From the NCBI GenBank assembly GCA_035578175.1, contig JAQMRL010000022.1, positions 3,728,001 through 3,792,000 on the forward strand: a stretch of 64,000 bases of DNA, read 5' to 3'. Positions 1-10,480 of this stretch are shown here, piece after piece; within the stretch, counting starts at the first letter, position 1; every line of letters starts with the position of its first letter. Under the pieces are notes generated by a model. It searched no databases. It had not been told where the DNA came from and saw only the letters and a list, made by a program, of their open reading frames with translations. The DNA comes from Catonia carolina (taxonomy: Eukaryota; Arthropoda; Insecta; Hemiptera; Achilidae). The position numbers and the translations under genes were made by a program.

Positions 1-263
1 TCCATATTGTTAAACAAGATCTTAAAGGTAGAAAAGTAAAAATATTTACAAAAGAATTATTGATTTTGACATTGCTTTAATTTTTGTATGTGTATTGATG
101 GAAAACAACTGTTAATAATAAAATAAGTGTGCCCTTTTTTTCAGAGAGATTTCTTCTTTAATGTAGACTTCCATCTTAATGCGTAAAATAAACTGCAAGA
201 GACATTCAATAATTATTGAGACAAAATTGAAAAGTAAAACAATTTATTTTATGACGATGCGTA

Positions 264-678
264 CTACCTTTCAACATAATATCCAGCAATGTTTAGACAC
301 TTGTCCCACTGTTCTTTGAGCTTTCTGATTCCCACAGCGTAGAAGTATTTAGCTTGCTATTTGAACCACTTGTGTGCTGCTTTTTTTACTGCTCCATTAT
401 TGAGCTTCTTGCTGCTTAAAATGTCTTTGAGCAGGCTGAGCAAATGAAAATTGCAAAAGGTGAGATCTCTGCTGAAAGACAGATGTGGTAATATCTACCA
501 ATCCAACTTCTCGAGCATTTCTTTTGTTCTCTGAGTGGTGTGGGGGCATGTGTTCTCATGCAAGAGAATCACACCTTTTGAGAGAGCATCCTTACATTTT
601 TGTCTTATCACGAACCTGACTTTCTGTTTGAGTTTGTTAGAATAGTACTCTTTTTTAATGGTATGTTACTCTTTTTAA
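264..678 (-). pseudogene. Decayed mariner transposase, C-terminal part
   Basis: Read on the minus strand this encodes the C-terminal third of a Tc1/mariner-type DD34D transposase, which cuts and pastes its own element in the nucleus. The best-kept part reads LSKGVILLHENTCPH; the family motif is LLHDNARPH, so the catalytic Asp is now Glu. The end reads as KCLNIAGYYVER before a stop at 264-266, which matches the usual mariner C-terminus. In between there are in-frame stops and frame changes, and the SPDLAPSDF segment is unrecognisable. The N-terminal DNA-binding part and both terminal inverted repeats are missing. It is clearly dead and is a different, older mariner lineage from the copy near 6.4-7.7 kb. 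Family assignment is firm; the upstream limit is approximate. Confidence 0.75.
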
Positions 679-2581
679 AAAGTTACAAATAATTAGACCT
701 TGCTAGTCTCAGAAGATCACCATTAAATCGCTTTACTGGCTGACACGTAAGTTTTGAATTTTTTTCATTTGTAGGCAAATCCATGTGTTTCTGCTCAAGA
801 CTTTGCCGTCGAACAGATTTTTGGAAGGAAGTGGAGATATTACTGTATATTAGACATGAGCAATATTATAAACAGAAATACTTCACAATTCCCTAACAGA
901 TTCAATAATTTTAAAAAATAAACCAAATTTTTTACTTTTTCTTCATTTCAAGTTCAGATAACTGAGTTTTTTTGGATTATCTAGTTTGGCCTTTATACAA
1001 ATTGTATCGAGTTATTCAAACAGGGTGTTTATTTACAGTAAGTTGGTTTCTTCCAAAACATTAATTCTGGAAATAAGAGGAAAAACTGAGAGGCCCAGAA
1101 CATTGAGAGTAGAAAAAATGAAGGACATTCAGAGTAATAGGTATTTATATTTAGTGTCTAAATATTTGAGGCAGTCCCTTAAGAAACTAACGGAAGTTAA
1201 GAGATTTAGTTTAGCTCTTCTTTAATGAATTCTGTACTTTGTTATAAGTAAACTGTGAAAGAAAACACTGATTTAGAAAGGATTGTAAATTTATTTAGTA
1301 TAAAAAAATGGTATGATTCTAAACTGACACATAATGGGCACTCTTAGATCTTAGATCAGCTGTGAATATTTTATTGATTGGTCATTTTAAAAACATTAAT
1401 TTATGAAATGGTTATTAATTCATGCTGGTTGTATTTGTCAATGAAAATCTTTTTAACCAATAATTTTATATGATCATCGTACAGTTTGAAATAGTATCTT
1501 AAAAATTATCAAGTATACAAAACAATGATGTGTAGTGAGGCCAAGGAAAAGATGGCTTTCAATTTCCTTGGGACCAAAACAGGCAGTACACCTAAACTGT
1601 ATTAGGAGACAATGCATATAAAAAGAGCGAAGACAAATATATTAATAAAATTATTAATTTTGTTTATGAAAACAGAACTGGTTTAGACGCTTTATATGTA
1701 GTACTATTGATGATAAAATTTTGTATTAAAATTGCAATATTATAAAATTGTAGGTATCTTATCTATATAGTCATGGGTTTATTACATGAACACAGCAAGT
1801 AGGATAATTTAAACCATAAAACTGTATTCAATATTACTTAATAACCTGTTCATTAAAGAATATTTTTCATCAAATGTATTACAAAAAAAAAATTCAAAAA
1901 CCATTTTATCTTTATACACTGTTTAACAAACTTAAAAACAGTTTGAAATTTTATTGCATTTTTATTTTGCCAATTATTTTTTAAGACTGCATAAAGATCT
2001 AACGACTTCATGTTAAATGGTTACTTAAAAATATATATTTGAATTTCTATGATGCAATAGTTACATTGTAGGCTAGTAGGTGTAATGTGGAACCTGTAGT
2101 TTTATGTATTTAATTTCTTAATTAAAGTTGTTTATTCATACGGGTATAAAATAATAAGAATTGCTTAATAAATGTTGAGAAAGTAATCACCTTTGACTCT
2201 GACACTAGTTTAGACATTTTAAGTTTCAATTTTGTATCATAAAAAATGAAAACTTGTAATGAAATATTCTTTTGTTTGAACAATTAACTTTCAGCTAACC
2301 TAATTGGTTTCCCACTTTTCTTTTAAGTATCAGTAGTTTAAATCCCCTTTTTCTTCACCTACTTAATAATTTTTTATGCTATCTGATGGAAGGCAATAAG
2401 TCTCTTCATCTTTTTTTTGGTCTTCCACAACCTCCTTTAGTCAACATGTATACACATAGTACAACATTTGAATACTTTGAATTACTAACTTCAGTTGTAA
2501 AACATGTTTAAAATAGGTACCTTTTCTGGTAGTCATAGGATGAATGAATAGTTTTCATTATCAAATAACTTTTTTTTTTTG
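679..2581. other. AT-rich interval without recognisable gene
   Basis: I see no convincing gene or repeat. The longest reading frame (986-1225, plus strand) begins at a non-ATG codon, has biased AT-driven composition and resembles nothing I know. A short stretch near 2395-2440 could be the end of a LINE reverse transcriptase on the minus strand, because it reads GRPKKR, but it is too short to call. Confidence 0.6.
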
Positions 2582-3345
2582 TTCATTTAAAGTCATATCA
2601 ATAGCTCGGTTATTAGCGACTACGGTGGGTTATGAAACATTGAATTCTGTACCTAAGAGTTAAAGGAAGTTAACTCCATTTTTGTAATTTTTCAGAAGAA
2701 CCAAAAACATGAAGAATTATTTTGTAAAAAATTTCTGAAGGTGTGAGAATTTTAAAAATTTATACCAAATAAAATAGCTTCTGATAAAGAGATTTAAATG
2801 ACTAAACAACGTTCTTAACTTCTACAACCCCTGACCACCCACAGGACTTCATACTCTTTACGTCTTTCTGCTTAACTTGGGTCTTCCCCCAATGTGACTT
2901 GAGTTAATCAAATGAAAACAAAACTTAAGACAACATATATTGTGCTAACTCTGTTCTGATACAGAAACAGCGTTTTATTCTCAACAATGTTTGAAAAAAA
3001 TACAGAATTCAAGCAAATTCTGAGGCCTATCAGTAAGACAATAAAAACAAAATAATTAAAATTAAAATATCTTAGTCAATAATGAGTATACATTTAATTA
3101 GAGTTAAAAACAGTAGTCATTTTAAAAATCTTCTGCATCTATATACAATAGTGGAGTTAATGTGGTTACTGCAACTTTTATAGAGCTTTCTTGTTGATTT
3201 TCAAACTTAGCTTTGCCAAAATTGGAGTTAACACCTTTACCTGTAGGGTATAGAATTTAACTTGTGAAAATTTCCAGACCCTAGCCGGGAACCGAACCCG
3301 GGACCTCCGCGTTGTAGGTTAACACGCTACGGAGGTGGCATCTAC
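2582..3345 (-). repeat. SINE family B copy, split by a MITE
   Basis: Two separated pieces make one tRNA-derived SINE on the minus strand. The tail module lies at 2582-2646 (reverse complement contains gtcgctaataaccgag) and the head at 3254-3345 (reverse complement contains the B-box-like ggttcggttcccggc). Joining 2646 to 3254 restores roughly the arrangement seen in the uninterrupted copy at 19402-19582. The insert between them has its own inverted ends. Confidence 0.7.
2647..3253. mobile_element. Non-autonomous DNA transposon (MITE), about 607 bp
   Basis: The two ends are imperfect inverted repeats of about 36 bp: ctgtacctaagagttaaagg at 2647, and the reverse complement of the right end begins ctataccctacaggtaaagg. 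Both then run into gttaactcca. The element sits inside a family B SINE, and aatt is found on both sides (2643-2646 and 3254-3257), a possible 4-bp target duplication. There is no coding capacity. I cannot assign a superfamily from these ends. Confidence 0.65.
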
Positions 3346-3655
3346 TAATTTTTATTGTAATAAAATATCCAAATAAAGTTTCTAGCAGCTACACGCTGCA
3401 AGAATGTTGTCGATACTCTTTAATACTCCTCCTGAACATATGAAGTTATTCGAATAAATGCAGTTTATTTGTTATTGTTATGAACACGGCTGTCGGCATT
3501 TTTTTTTTTCTTTTGTCTGTCCTTTGTGTTCTTTGTCACCCATACTGCGTTGGTCTAATTCTCCAGTAGACACCGTGATTTGCGTCCGGCCTCACCACAG
3601 AAACAGTCATAACAAACTATAAAATGACGGTTTTTAGCCACATTAAAATTATTAA

Positions 3656-3804
3656 TAGTTGGGTTCGAATCCCACTCAGGCATGGCATATTTTCATACGT
3701 TACAAAAAATCATTTCATCCTCCATTGTACAATAGTTACACCCTAACGTCGTCGCTAATGACCTTGTAGTTGATGCGACGTTAAATAAATAAATTAAAAA
3801 TTAA
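3656..3804 (+). repeat. SINE family A, 5'-truncated, with TSD
   Basis: This copy starts at the B box (gggttcgaatcccac) and runs through the family A body to the tail gatgcgacgttaaataaat. Direct repeats aaaattattaa at 3645-3655 and 3805-3815 flank it, which fits target-primed insertion of a 5'-truncated copy. The A box and first tRNA-like half are absent. Confidence 0.8.
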
Positions 3805-4260
3805 AAAATTATTAAATATATTCTTATTTCACAGGCCTAAATCATATTGTTTATTTTTATTCGTTTGATGATGAATGGTAAAGTGAAATTATTTTATTTT
3901 ATTCGGCAACTGAATTATTCGGACTCAGTGAACTGCGGTTTGTAAATGGTTCATTCGTTCACTTTTATTCGAATAATTTTTAAAATAGTTGAATATGATA
4001 AAAAAATATAATTATTCGAATATCCCAGCATTACGTTCTGGTAATGTGAGGCTATGTTACTGATTTGGATGTATGTTCCTTAGTGCTTCATTGCACAGCA
4101 TAAATACCAAGTTCTCTTCAGAAATTAATATTCATAAGAAACGGCATGGCGTAAATTTTAAAGATATAAAATTAAATTGAAGTATAGTATAATGCACACT
4201 TTTATCTGGTCCTACGACTAATTGTCGTTCTCTACGACTCGCCCCATTGCTAATAGTAAC

Positions 4261-4330
4261 TTTGAGGTTCTACCACCTTTTACACCCTGGCTAGAATCGA
4301 CTCCAGGGCCTTCAGCTTAGCAGTAAAATA
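4261..4330 (-). repeat. Relic of a tRNA-type SINE head
   Basis: The reverse complement contains gtcgattctagccagggt, close to the B box and following arm of family B (ttcgattcccggccagggt). The rest is too diverged to place, so this is an old fragment. Confidence 0.4.
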
Positions 4331-4890
4331 CATCGAAACCATCGTGATAAATTCGGTTGTGTCATTTTACAAAATAATTACAGTCTAAATGTTCCTGCAA
4401 TATTTTAACACTTCTAAACTGGTTTCACAGTTTTTGGAGTGTATCTAATTTATGGTAAAATGGTAAATGGTTTTATTGGCCTTAAATTTTAACTAGAGAA
4501 AAATCTTATGGAAATGGTTATTTTTTATTTGATTCGTACGAAAAGTGTTAAACCCTTAACTGATCAGAAGTTATGAACACGCACAAAGATATTACTGATA
4601 AAAAAATGTAACGTCGTTACAAACAACGAACACGTGATAATAAACTTAAGTTCATCACTTTACGGGAAGAAACTACTGTATAATGTAAAGGTTCTAGAGA
4701 GTACTTACTAATGGGCTTAAAATTTCTAAAACATAAGAATGGATTTAGTAGACAATGTTAATACGGTAATAGTAAGTACCATCGGTCAGCTTAGGGTAAT
4801 ACGGCCTTCTCATCGACACAACTCTGTGTGTAGACATACAGAAGACAATAGAAGCAATGAAAACCATTTCTAGACATAAGGACCCCTTAT

Positions 4891-5677
4891 TTAGTCCAGT
4901 CAACCTGTGTTTTTTAGAGGAAAAAAATAGTATAAAGCTAATTTTTTTTCCATCGATTACTATAGTTTAGACAAGTGTACTGCCAAAAGTCCCCACCCCT
5001 ACCCCCTTGCTTCCCCCCCAGCGACCCCCCAAAGTTACAAATTGCAAGGGTTTCGTAAATCGCGTTTATCTCAAAAACTAAACAAGGTATTGGATTAAAT
5101 TTTTTTTGTTGTCTTTCTTATAATATTTCCTACAATTAATGTCCTTATCTTTTTTATCGTATCTTTTACCGTTCGGTAGTTATTCATAACAAACCTGCTA
5201 AAACATTATAAATTTAATTACGTAATTTTTCTTTTTGGTTTACAACTACAGTATTTACACTTACATTTTACACAAAAATGTTTCAAACAAAACTTTTAGT
5301 CCTTTTTAAGATCTATAAAATGATATATAACAGTACTTACTTTATTGTAGTAATATGACAAAACCAGCCGCCGCAATGTAGTGCTCAGTTGTGGCGGCGT
5401 TCGGTGATAGAAGGTCGAGGCCGTCGGTTTCTATGTTGCAGTTATAATTTTTCGCATAATTTAAGCGCCACTAGGGCATTTTCTTTTTTAAATTAATAAA
5501 CTTATTTCACAAGTGTCTCAGTATGTATTTTTACGTGTAAGAGCAAACATTTATGTAGGTAATATAAAAAGTTTCCGTTTTTCACACTACATTTTTAAGA
5601 ACTGTATACAAAACCATTTTTAATTTGAGTTTAATAATATGATCAGGCCTAAAGGCTATTTATTGTCCAAAAGATTA
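4891..5677. repeat. Left arm of a large inverted repeat element
   Basis: This 787-bp segment is repeated in inverted orientation at 7902-9103 once a later 397-bp insertion there is removed. A 200-bp stretch that I compared base by base (about 5341-5540) is identical, and elsewhere only scattered differences and homopolymer length changes appear. The arm starts ttagtccagtcaacctgtgt, carries a C-rich run at 4991-5030 and a GC-rich hairpin (gccgccgcaa ... ttgtggcggc) near 5368-5401, and ends aaaagatta. Such long, near-identical arms fit terminal inverted repeats of a large DNA transposon or foldback element; a recent inverted duplication is the alternative. Confidence 0.85.
4991..5030 (-). other. 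G-quadruplex-prone tract
   Basis: The plus strand carries five runs of four to seven C residues within 40 bases, so the minus strand could form a G-quadruplex. The mirrored tract lies at 8955-8994 in the other arm with G runs on the plus strand. Confidence 0.6.
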
Positions 5678-6355
5678 TGTACGTATATGATGGCTTAAAC
5701 ATGCATGAGATGTTTCTCAGCATCCTCCACTTCAACGACCGTGACGTTACTGCAGAATCCTCCACAAGTCCCACACATTTCTGTACAATCCAGGGATGCC
5801 TTAAAGCAGCTGCATTTGCTTTTACATGACACTTTTCAGTCGCAGGAAACTAAGTTGATTACTTCTTCAGGTACCGGTGGTTATTTTTTAGAATTTTCCT
5901 GATATCATAATATGATATCATATGTTGATGGTGTACCAGAGGGCTTGTGGAAGAATATTTGTAGTTTTTCACACTGTGGTAGACCAATTAATAAAACAAA
6001 AATATCAGTGTCTTGTCCAACAACAACTATTGACCTATCACTGTGGCTCTTGGAGACGTTTATTGCCATCAAACACAATTAATTTAGTTTAATCTAGCCA
6101 TCAAACACAATATGGCAATCCTTCCCATATCTTTTGACTACGATGTCTAAATATCTTTCAATGATTCTGCCGTAAGTTTCCGTGTTGAGCCACAAAACAG
6201 AAAATATCTCCGCATTTGTTGTTGAAGAAGATGCAGATATTGAAATAGTTGAAAGGGCAATAAACGTCTCCAAGAGCAACGATGATAGGTCATAGTTGTT
6301 GTTGTATGTTGCAGTTCGTATTGTTGCAATGTGCTGTTTACAGTATTAGTTCAAA
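5678..6355. other. Unique interior of the inverted-repeat element
   Basis: This is the stretch between the left arm and the mariner coding region. A 66-codon frame from 5705 with an ATG (MRCFSASSTSTTV...) has no recognisable domain. A near-perfect palindrome (tgatatcataatatgatatc) lies at about 5900. A second, smaller inverted repeat has arms at 6018-6067 and 6256-6304, and gccatcaaacacaat is repeated directly at 6066 and 6098. I cannot tell which part belongs to the mariner 5' end and which to the host element; no left mariner terminal repeat is visible. Confidence 0.4.
6018..6304. repeat. Small inverted repeat, about 50-bp arms
   Basis: Left arm 6018-6067 (caacaacaacta ... gacgtttattgcc) and right arm 6256-6304 (ggcaataaacgtc ... 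tagttgttgttg) match over about 50 bp with a few differences, enclosing about 190 bp. It may be a MITE or an internal fold of the larger element. It lies directly upstream of the mariner reading frame. Confidence 0.65.
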
Positions 6356-7664
6356 ATGTTTCAAACAATTGATCAGCCCGCCGACTGTGAAATTCGTTCC
6401 GTTATACGGTTTTTGACAGCAAAGAACATTTCAGCGGCAGAAATTCATCGCCAGATAACTGAAGTGTACGGCCTCAATGCGATGAGTGAGAGCAACGTTT
6501 GTAAGTGAGTGAGAAATTTTAAGAATGGACGGGACAATGTCCATGATGAACCGCGATCAGGCCGACCATCAGTGGTGATAGAAGATTTGGTTAATGCCGT
6601 AGAAGAAAAGATTCGTGAAGACCGGCGATTCACAATTTCAAGTTTATCATTGGAGTTTCTGAATGTGAGCTGAACAACTTTGTACATAATTGTGTCTGAA
6701 AATTTGCAATTTCACAAATTTTGTTCACGTTGGGTTCCCAGACTGCTTACTGAGGATAACAAAATGAAAAGAATGGCTTGTTCTCTTAAATTTTTGGACT
6801 GATACCATAGAGAAGGTGATGAACTTTTAGAACATATTGTCACAGGGGACGATACGTGGGTTTCTCACATTACCCCAAAGTCGAAACGTCAGTCTATGGA
6901 ATGGCGTCACACGTCATCGCAAGTCAATGTCAAGGACAAGCAGACAATCTCAACACGCAAGATTATGGCTACAGTGTTTTGGGATAGACATGGAGTCTTA
7001 TTAGTCGAGTTTATGCAGCGAGAGACAACAATAAATTCCACCGCTTACTGTGCCACCCTGACTAATCTTCGCCGCGCAATACAGAATAAGCGACGTGGCC
7101 TTCTGACATCTGGAGTTTTGTTGCTGCACGACAATGCCAGGCCCCATTCTGCCATTCGAACGCAAAATCTGATCAGATCATTTGGATGGGAACAGGTTGA
7201 CCAGACTTGGTAGTCCAGACTTGGCACCAAGTGATTTTCACTTGTTCCGCTACCTAAAGGAGTTTCTCGGTGGCAAGCGGTTCGGCACAGATGACGACGT
7301 GAAAGAAGCTGTTCAAGACTGGTTATCCTCACAGGCGGCGGACTTCTATGAAGCAGGCATACAAAAGCTTGTTGAACGTTATGTTGTTTAGGTCAACAGC
7401 CGAAAGGCTGGTTTGAACCTCTAGAGGTTTTACTAAGTTAAAAACGAGGAGTAAGGTGGTTTACAATTGCCTTCCTCACTGAGTTGAAAGAGTATGCTTA
7501 TCAGCATGCCAGGCCCTCCGAAAAGCACTCACTTTCCACCCTGCAAATGACACCTTCACTTCATTTACCACAGGGTCTGGCTGCATAGTGAAATTCATTA
7601 CTCTCAGAGGAGATAGAACGTTATGGTAAATGTTTAAATAAAAATAGAACTTATGTGGAAAAAT
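6356..7664 (+). pseudogene. Mariner transposase pseudogene with nested insertion
   Basis: This is a nearly full-length Tc1/mariner transposase, from MFQTIDQPADCEIR at the N-terminal helix-turn-helix to RYGKCLNKNRTYVEK and a TAA at 7662-7664. The three catalytic acidic residues of the DD34D triad are visible: D at 6848 (TGDDTWVSH), D at 7130 (LLLHDNARPH) and D at 7233 (SPDLAPSDFHLF). Lesions include stops in CK*VRNF, FLNVS*TTL and FLD*YH, and a frame change near 7200. The spacing of the last two acidic codons is 2 nt short of 34 intervening residues. A family X element has inserted in the last codons, so the frame resumes at 7616. The sequence gagtaaccctcgt near 7885-7897 may be the right terminal repeat. 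It is dead but closely resembles transposases annotated as SETMAR-like in insects. Confidence 0.88.
7384..7615 (-). mobile_element. Family X retroposon, 5'-truncated, with 10-bp TSD
   Basis: This is a 232-bp copy of the dispersed 400-bp family X, on the minus strand. The 3' end with the paired hairpins (minus-strand aacctctagaggtt, cagcctttcggctg) lies at 7384 and truncation occurs at 7615. gaacgttatg is repeated at 7374-7383 and 7616-7625. Removing the insert and one repeat restores the mariner C-terminal frame exactly. Confidence 0.92.
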
Positions 7665-7901
7665 AATTATAATAATTATATGAACTTTATTTACAAAGAC
7701 AACAGTTTAAATTTTGCAAATACGAGTAACTAAGACAGTACATTACAAATTTATTCACTTAAAAATTAAACTATCCCAATTATCATGTGAAAAAATAAAG
7801 AAAGATGTAACAAATACAATAAAAAAGGTTTTTTGAAAAATTCTTACGTTGTTTATTTTTTTTTAGAAATCGGACTTTACTTTCTGAGTAACCCTCGTGC
7901 T

Positions 7902-9103
7902 TAATCTTTTGGACAATAAATAGCCTTTAGGCCTGATCATATTATTAAACTCAAATTAAAAATGGTTTTGTATACAGTTCTTAAAAATGTAGTGTGAAAA
8001 ACGGAAACTTTTTATATTACCTACATAAATGTTTGCTCTTACACGTAAAAATACATACTGAGACACTTGTGAAATAAGTTTATTAATTTAAAAAAGAAAA
8101 TGCCCTAGTGGCGCTTAAATTATGCGAAAAATTATAACTGCAACATAGAAACCGACGGCCTCGACCTTCTATCACCGAACGCCGCCACAACTGAGCACTA
8201 CATTGCGGCGGCTGGTTTTGTCATATTACTACAATAAAGTAAGTACTGTTATATATCATTTTATAGATCTTAAAAAGGACTAAAAGTTTTGTTTGAAACA
8301 TTTTTGTGTAAAATGTAAGTGTAAATACTGTAGTTGTAAACCAAAAAGAAAAATTACGTAATTAAATTTATAATGTTTTAGCAGCTTTGTTATGAATAAC
8401 TGTGTTGTTGTTTAGGTCAACAGCCGAAAGGCTGGTTTGAACCTCTAGAGGTTTTACTAAGTAAAACGAGGAGTGAGGTGGTTTACCATTGCCTTCCTCA
8501 CTGAGTGGGAAAGTACGCTTATCAGCATGCCGGACCCTCTGAAAAGCACATATTCTCCACTCTGCAAATGACACCTTCACTTCATTCACCACAGGGTCTG
8601 GCTGTATAATGAAATTCATTACTTTCAGAGAAGATAATTCTGATTAGTGTCTTTTATACCTCTACCTCTTCTGTTCTTAAATGATTCAGTCATTCAACTG
8701 GCTGACCATGTGATAAGAAACAGAACTATTTATTTTAGCCCTGCAACGAACAGATTGAGTGTAAATAATTTGACACTCCACCTGTCTGTTAGGGGCAGAT
8801 GAATAACTACCGAACGGTAAAAGATACGATAAAAAAGATAAGGACATTATTGTAGGAAATATTATAAGAAAGACAACAAAAAAAATTTAATCCAATACCT
8901 TGTTTAGTTTTTGAGATAAACGCGATTTACGAAACCCTTGCAATTTGTAACTTTGGGGGGTCGCTGGGGGGAAGCAAGGGGGGTAGGGGTGGGGACTTTT
9001 GGCAGTACACTTGTCTAAACTATAGTAATCGATGGAAAAAAAATTAGCTTTATACTATTTTTTCCTCTATCGGGTATTTCTCGACACAGGTTGACTGGAC
9101 TAA
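7902..9103. repeat. Right arm of the large inverted repeat element
   Basis: This is the inverted counterpart of 4891-5677. It is longer only because a family X element (8402-8798) plus one duplicated target was inserted. The outer end is acacaggttgactggactaa. A small replacement near 9067-9083 (tatcgggtatttctcg) is absent from the left arm. The G-rich tract at 8955-8994 mirrors the C-rich one on the left. Confidence 0.85.
8402..8798 (-). mobile_element. Family X retroposon, complete copy (397 bp) with TSD
   Basis: The full-length element is flanked by atgaataact at 8392-8401 and 8799-8808. The uninterrupted left arm of the inverted repeat has this target once, so the empty site is preserved in the same window. 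This gives exact ends for the family: in its own orientation it starts near ctgccc(c/a)taacagacaggtgg and ends ...gttgacctaaacaacaacaca. A hairpin at the 5' end (gagtgt ... acactc) and two near the 3' end are visible. An open frame beginning MNFIIQPDPVVNEVKVS spans much of it, but I regard that as a by-product of a young repeat. Confidence 0.93.
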
Positions 9104-9114
9104 TGAGGGATTTC

Positions 9115-9355
9115 CGATGAAAATCTTAAAACCTAAATTTCGGTCAACTGCGTTGCTTTCTTCATTTCCTATTGAGAAAAAGTAAACATGATAAATAATA
9201 ATTAATTAATTAACTAACCACTTTTAGACATAGGGACACCTATGTGGAATTACCAATAAATTCTCAAAGCCAAATTTTTGGTAGACGGCGTAACTTTTTA
9301 ATTTCTTATACGTGATTAAGTAAAAAAGAAAAATAATAAATTAATTAAATAAATA
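9115..9355 (+). repeat. Two diverged tandem subrepeats of about 110 bp
   Basis: The segment ending ...gtaaacatgataaataataattaattaat and the next ending ...gtaaaaaagaaaaataataaattaattaaat align along most of their length (for example cctaaatttcggtcaactgcg with gccaaatttttggtagacggcg). They start just outside the right arm of the inverted repeat and may be subterminal repeats of the same element. Confidence 0.5.
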
Positions 9356-9417
9356 CTGTTCAGTATTCATTGTCTTTATTTATTTATTTACATATTGTGG
9401 ACAATGAACCTTGACAG

Positions 9418-9575
9418 ATATAGAGTTCGTCGGCCCGATGCGACTCCTACATCGCATACCTAATGCGGTTCACAAACACAAGCTACTGTTAAGTACTCGT
9501 CTGCTTGCTGGTATCAACAAATTCGTCGTCAAGAATGGAGAAGGAAGTGACGTTGCTGTTAACCATGTATGGATT
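9418..9575 (+). CDS. Possible orphan exon, function unknown
   Basis: A frame with clearly higher GC than its surroundings runs from after cttgacag (a possible splice acceptor ending at 9417) to attgtag|gtaagg (a possible donor starting at 9576). It encodes about 52 residues including FVGPMRLLHRIPNAV and INKFVVKNGEGSDVAV. There is no in-frame ATG at the start because a TGA lies just upstream at 9405, so it would be an internal exon. I recognise no domain. It could equally be a relic of a transposon protein. The open frame continues to 9671. Confidence 0.25.
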
Positions 9576-9849
9576 GTAGGTAAGGATTGTCCGTTACGAG
9601 GGTATTATAGTTACAGTATTCTTTACTTAGTAAGTTTCCTGTTTAATACAGTCTATGTACTTCAGCTGTAGCTTTCATTAAAAAGATCGTGTATGGTTTT
9701 ATTAAGTAGAATAAGTAACTAACATGTTTTAGTCTGCTTGCGGGATTATTTAAACTGTTATCTGGCTACATTTAATTTTTCTGTAGTTACAAAATTTTCT
9801 GAGTAATTAAAAATTTTTTTAATAAGTTGGTATTACAAATAGATACTAA

Positions 9850-10134
9850 CGTGAAAAAATCGTCCAAGGTGGTTGGCTGAAATAAAGCAAGATATGCAAG
9901 AAGTTAACTTTGCAGAACAAGATCTTTTAGAAATATCTGAACAGCTTAAGTTTCTTAAAAATAAAGACACAAGATTCGTCATCAATAATTTGTACAGATA
10001 AAATCAGACGGATGAGATCCCAAAATATGAAGAATTATTTGGAAAAAACGTAAGAATCCTAAAACCAAACCAAGAAGGATTTCTAAATTTGATTCAAGTG
10101 ATCCAACAAGGCCGTAAAAGCAAAAAAAAAAAAT
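9850..10134 (+). pseudogene. Coding-like fragment, probably from a LINE
   Basis: Broken frames read RPRWLAEIKQDMQEVN and, after a stop, EIPKYEELFGKNVRI, ending in aagtgatccaacaaggccg and a poly-A run. A similar ending (aaagtgatccaatgcggtgg) occurs at 51240-51260, so this is a dispersed sequence. It is probably the end of a non-LTR element or a transcript copied with its poly-A, but I do not recognise the protein. Confidence 0.35.
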
Positions 10135-10229
10135 AGATAGGTACTAAAATGATCGAAATAATGATCGGCCGGTCCTTTAAAACACTGCGGTCGATTGATT
10201 GACTACGAGAAATGTTAAACCGCGGGCAT

Positions 10230-10480
10230 TTTATTATGAGAGTTATCAGGATTGTTGGGTCATACACAAAGGATACAGAACGAAAGACGGCTAAAGGAAT
10301 TGATAAATTGGGATCCAACAGGACGCAGAAGACGTGGTAAGCCTCTGGAATCGTGGCATAGCCAAGTCTGGCAGGCATGTACGCCAGAAACTTGAGTGAG
10401 GAGAATTGAATGGAAAAAAAGGTGGCATAATGGGATTTGAGGGACGGCTAGAGCTGTAACAAACTCGCAAGAAAAAGGTT
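10230..10480 (+). pseudogene. Non-LTR reverse transcriptase C-terminal fragment
   Basis: One frame reads RLLNWDPTGRRRRGKPLESW followed by VRRIEWKKRWHNG. The basic G-R-R-R-R-G-K-P then W pattern is typical of the extreme C-terminus of RTE/jockey-type LINE polyproteins (usual form P-x-G-x-R-x-x-G-R-P-x-x-x-W). There is a stop within it and no upstream catalytic domain. It is a 5'-truncated, decayed insertion. Confidence 0.5.

Noticed and set aside
986..1225. 79-codon plus-strand frame
   Set aside because: It begins at a non-ATG codon, has no known domain and its composition follows the local AT bias.
2395..2440. LINE C-terminus on the minus strand
   Set aside because: Only the string GRPKKR is visible, with a poly-A-like run that could produce it by chance.
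4891..5677. Polinton/Maverick terminal repeat
   Set aside because: Long arms would fit and an AG start is possible, but no 6-bp target duplication and no integrase, polymerase or capsid genes are present.
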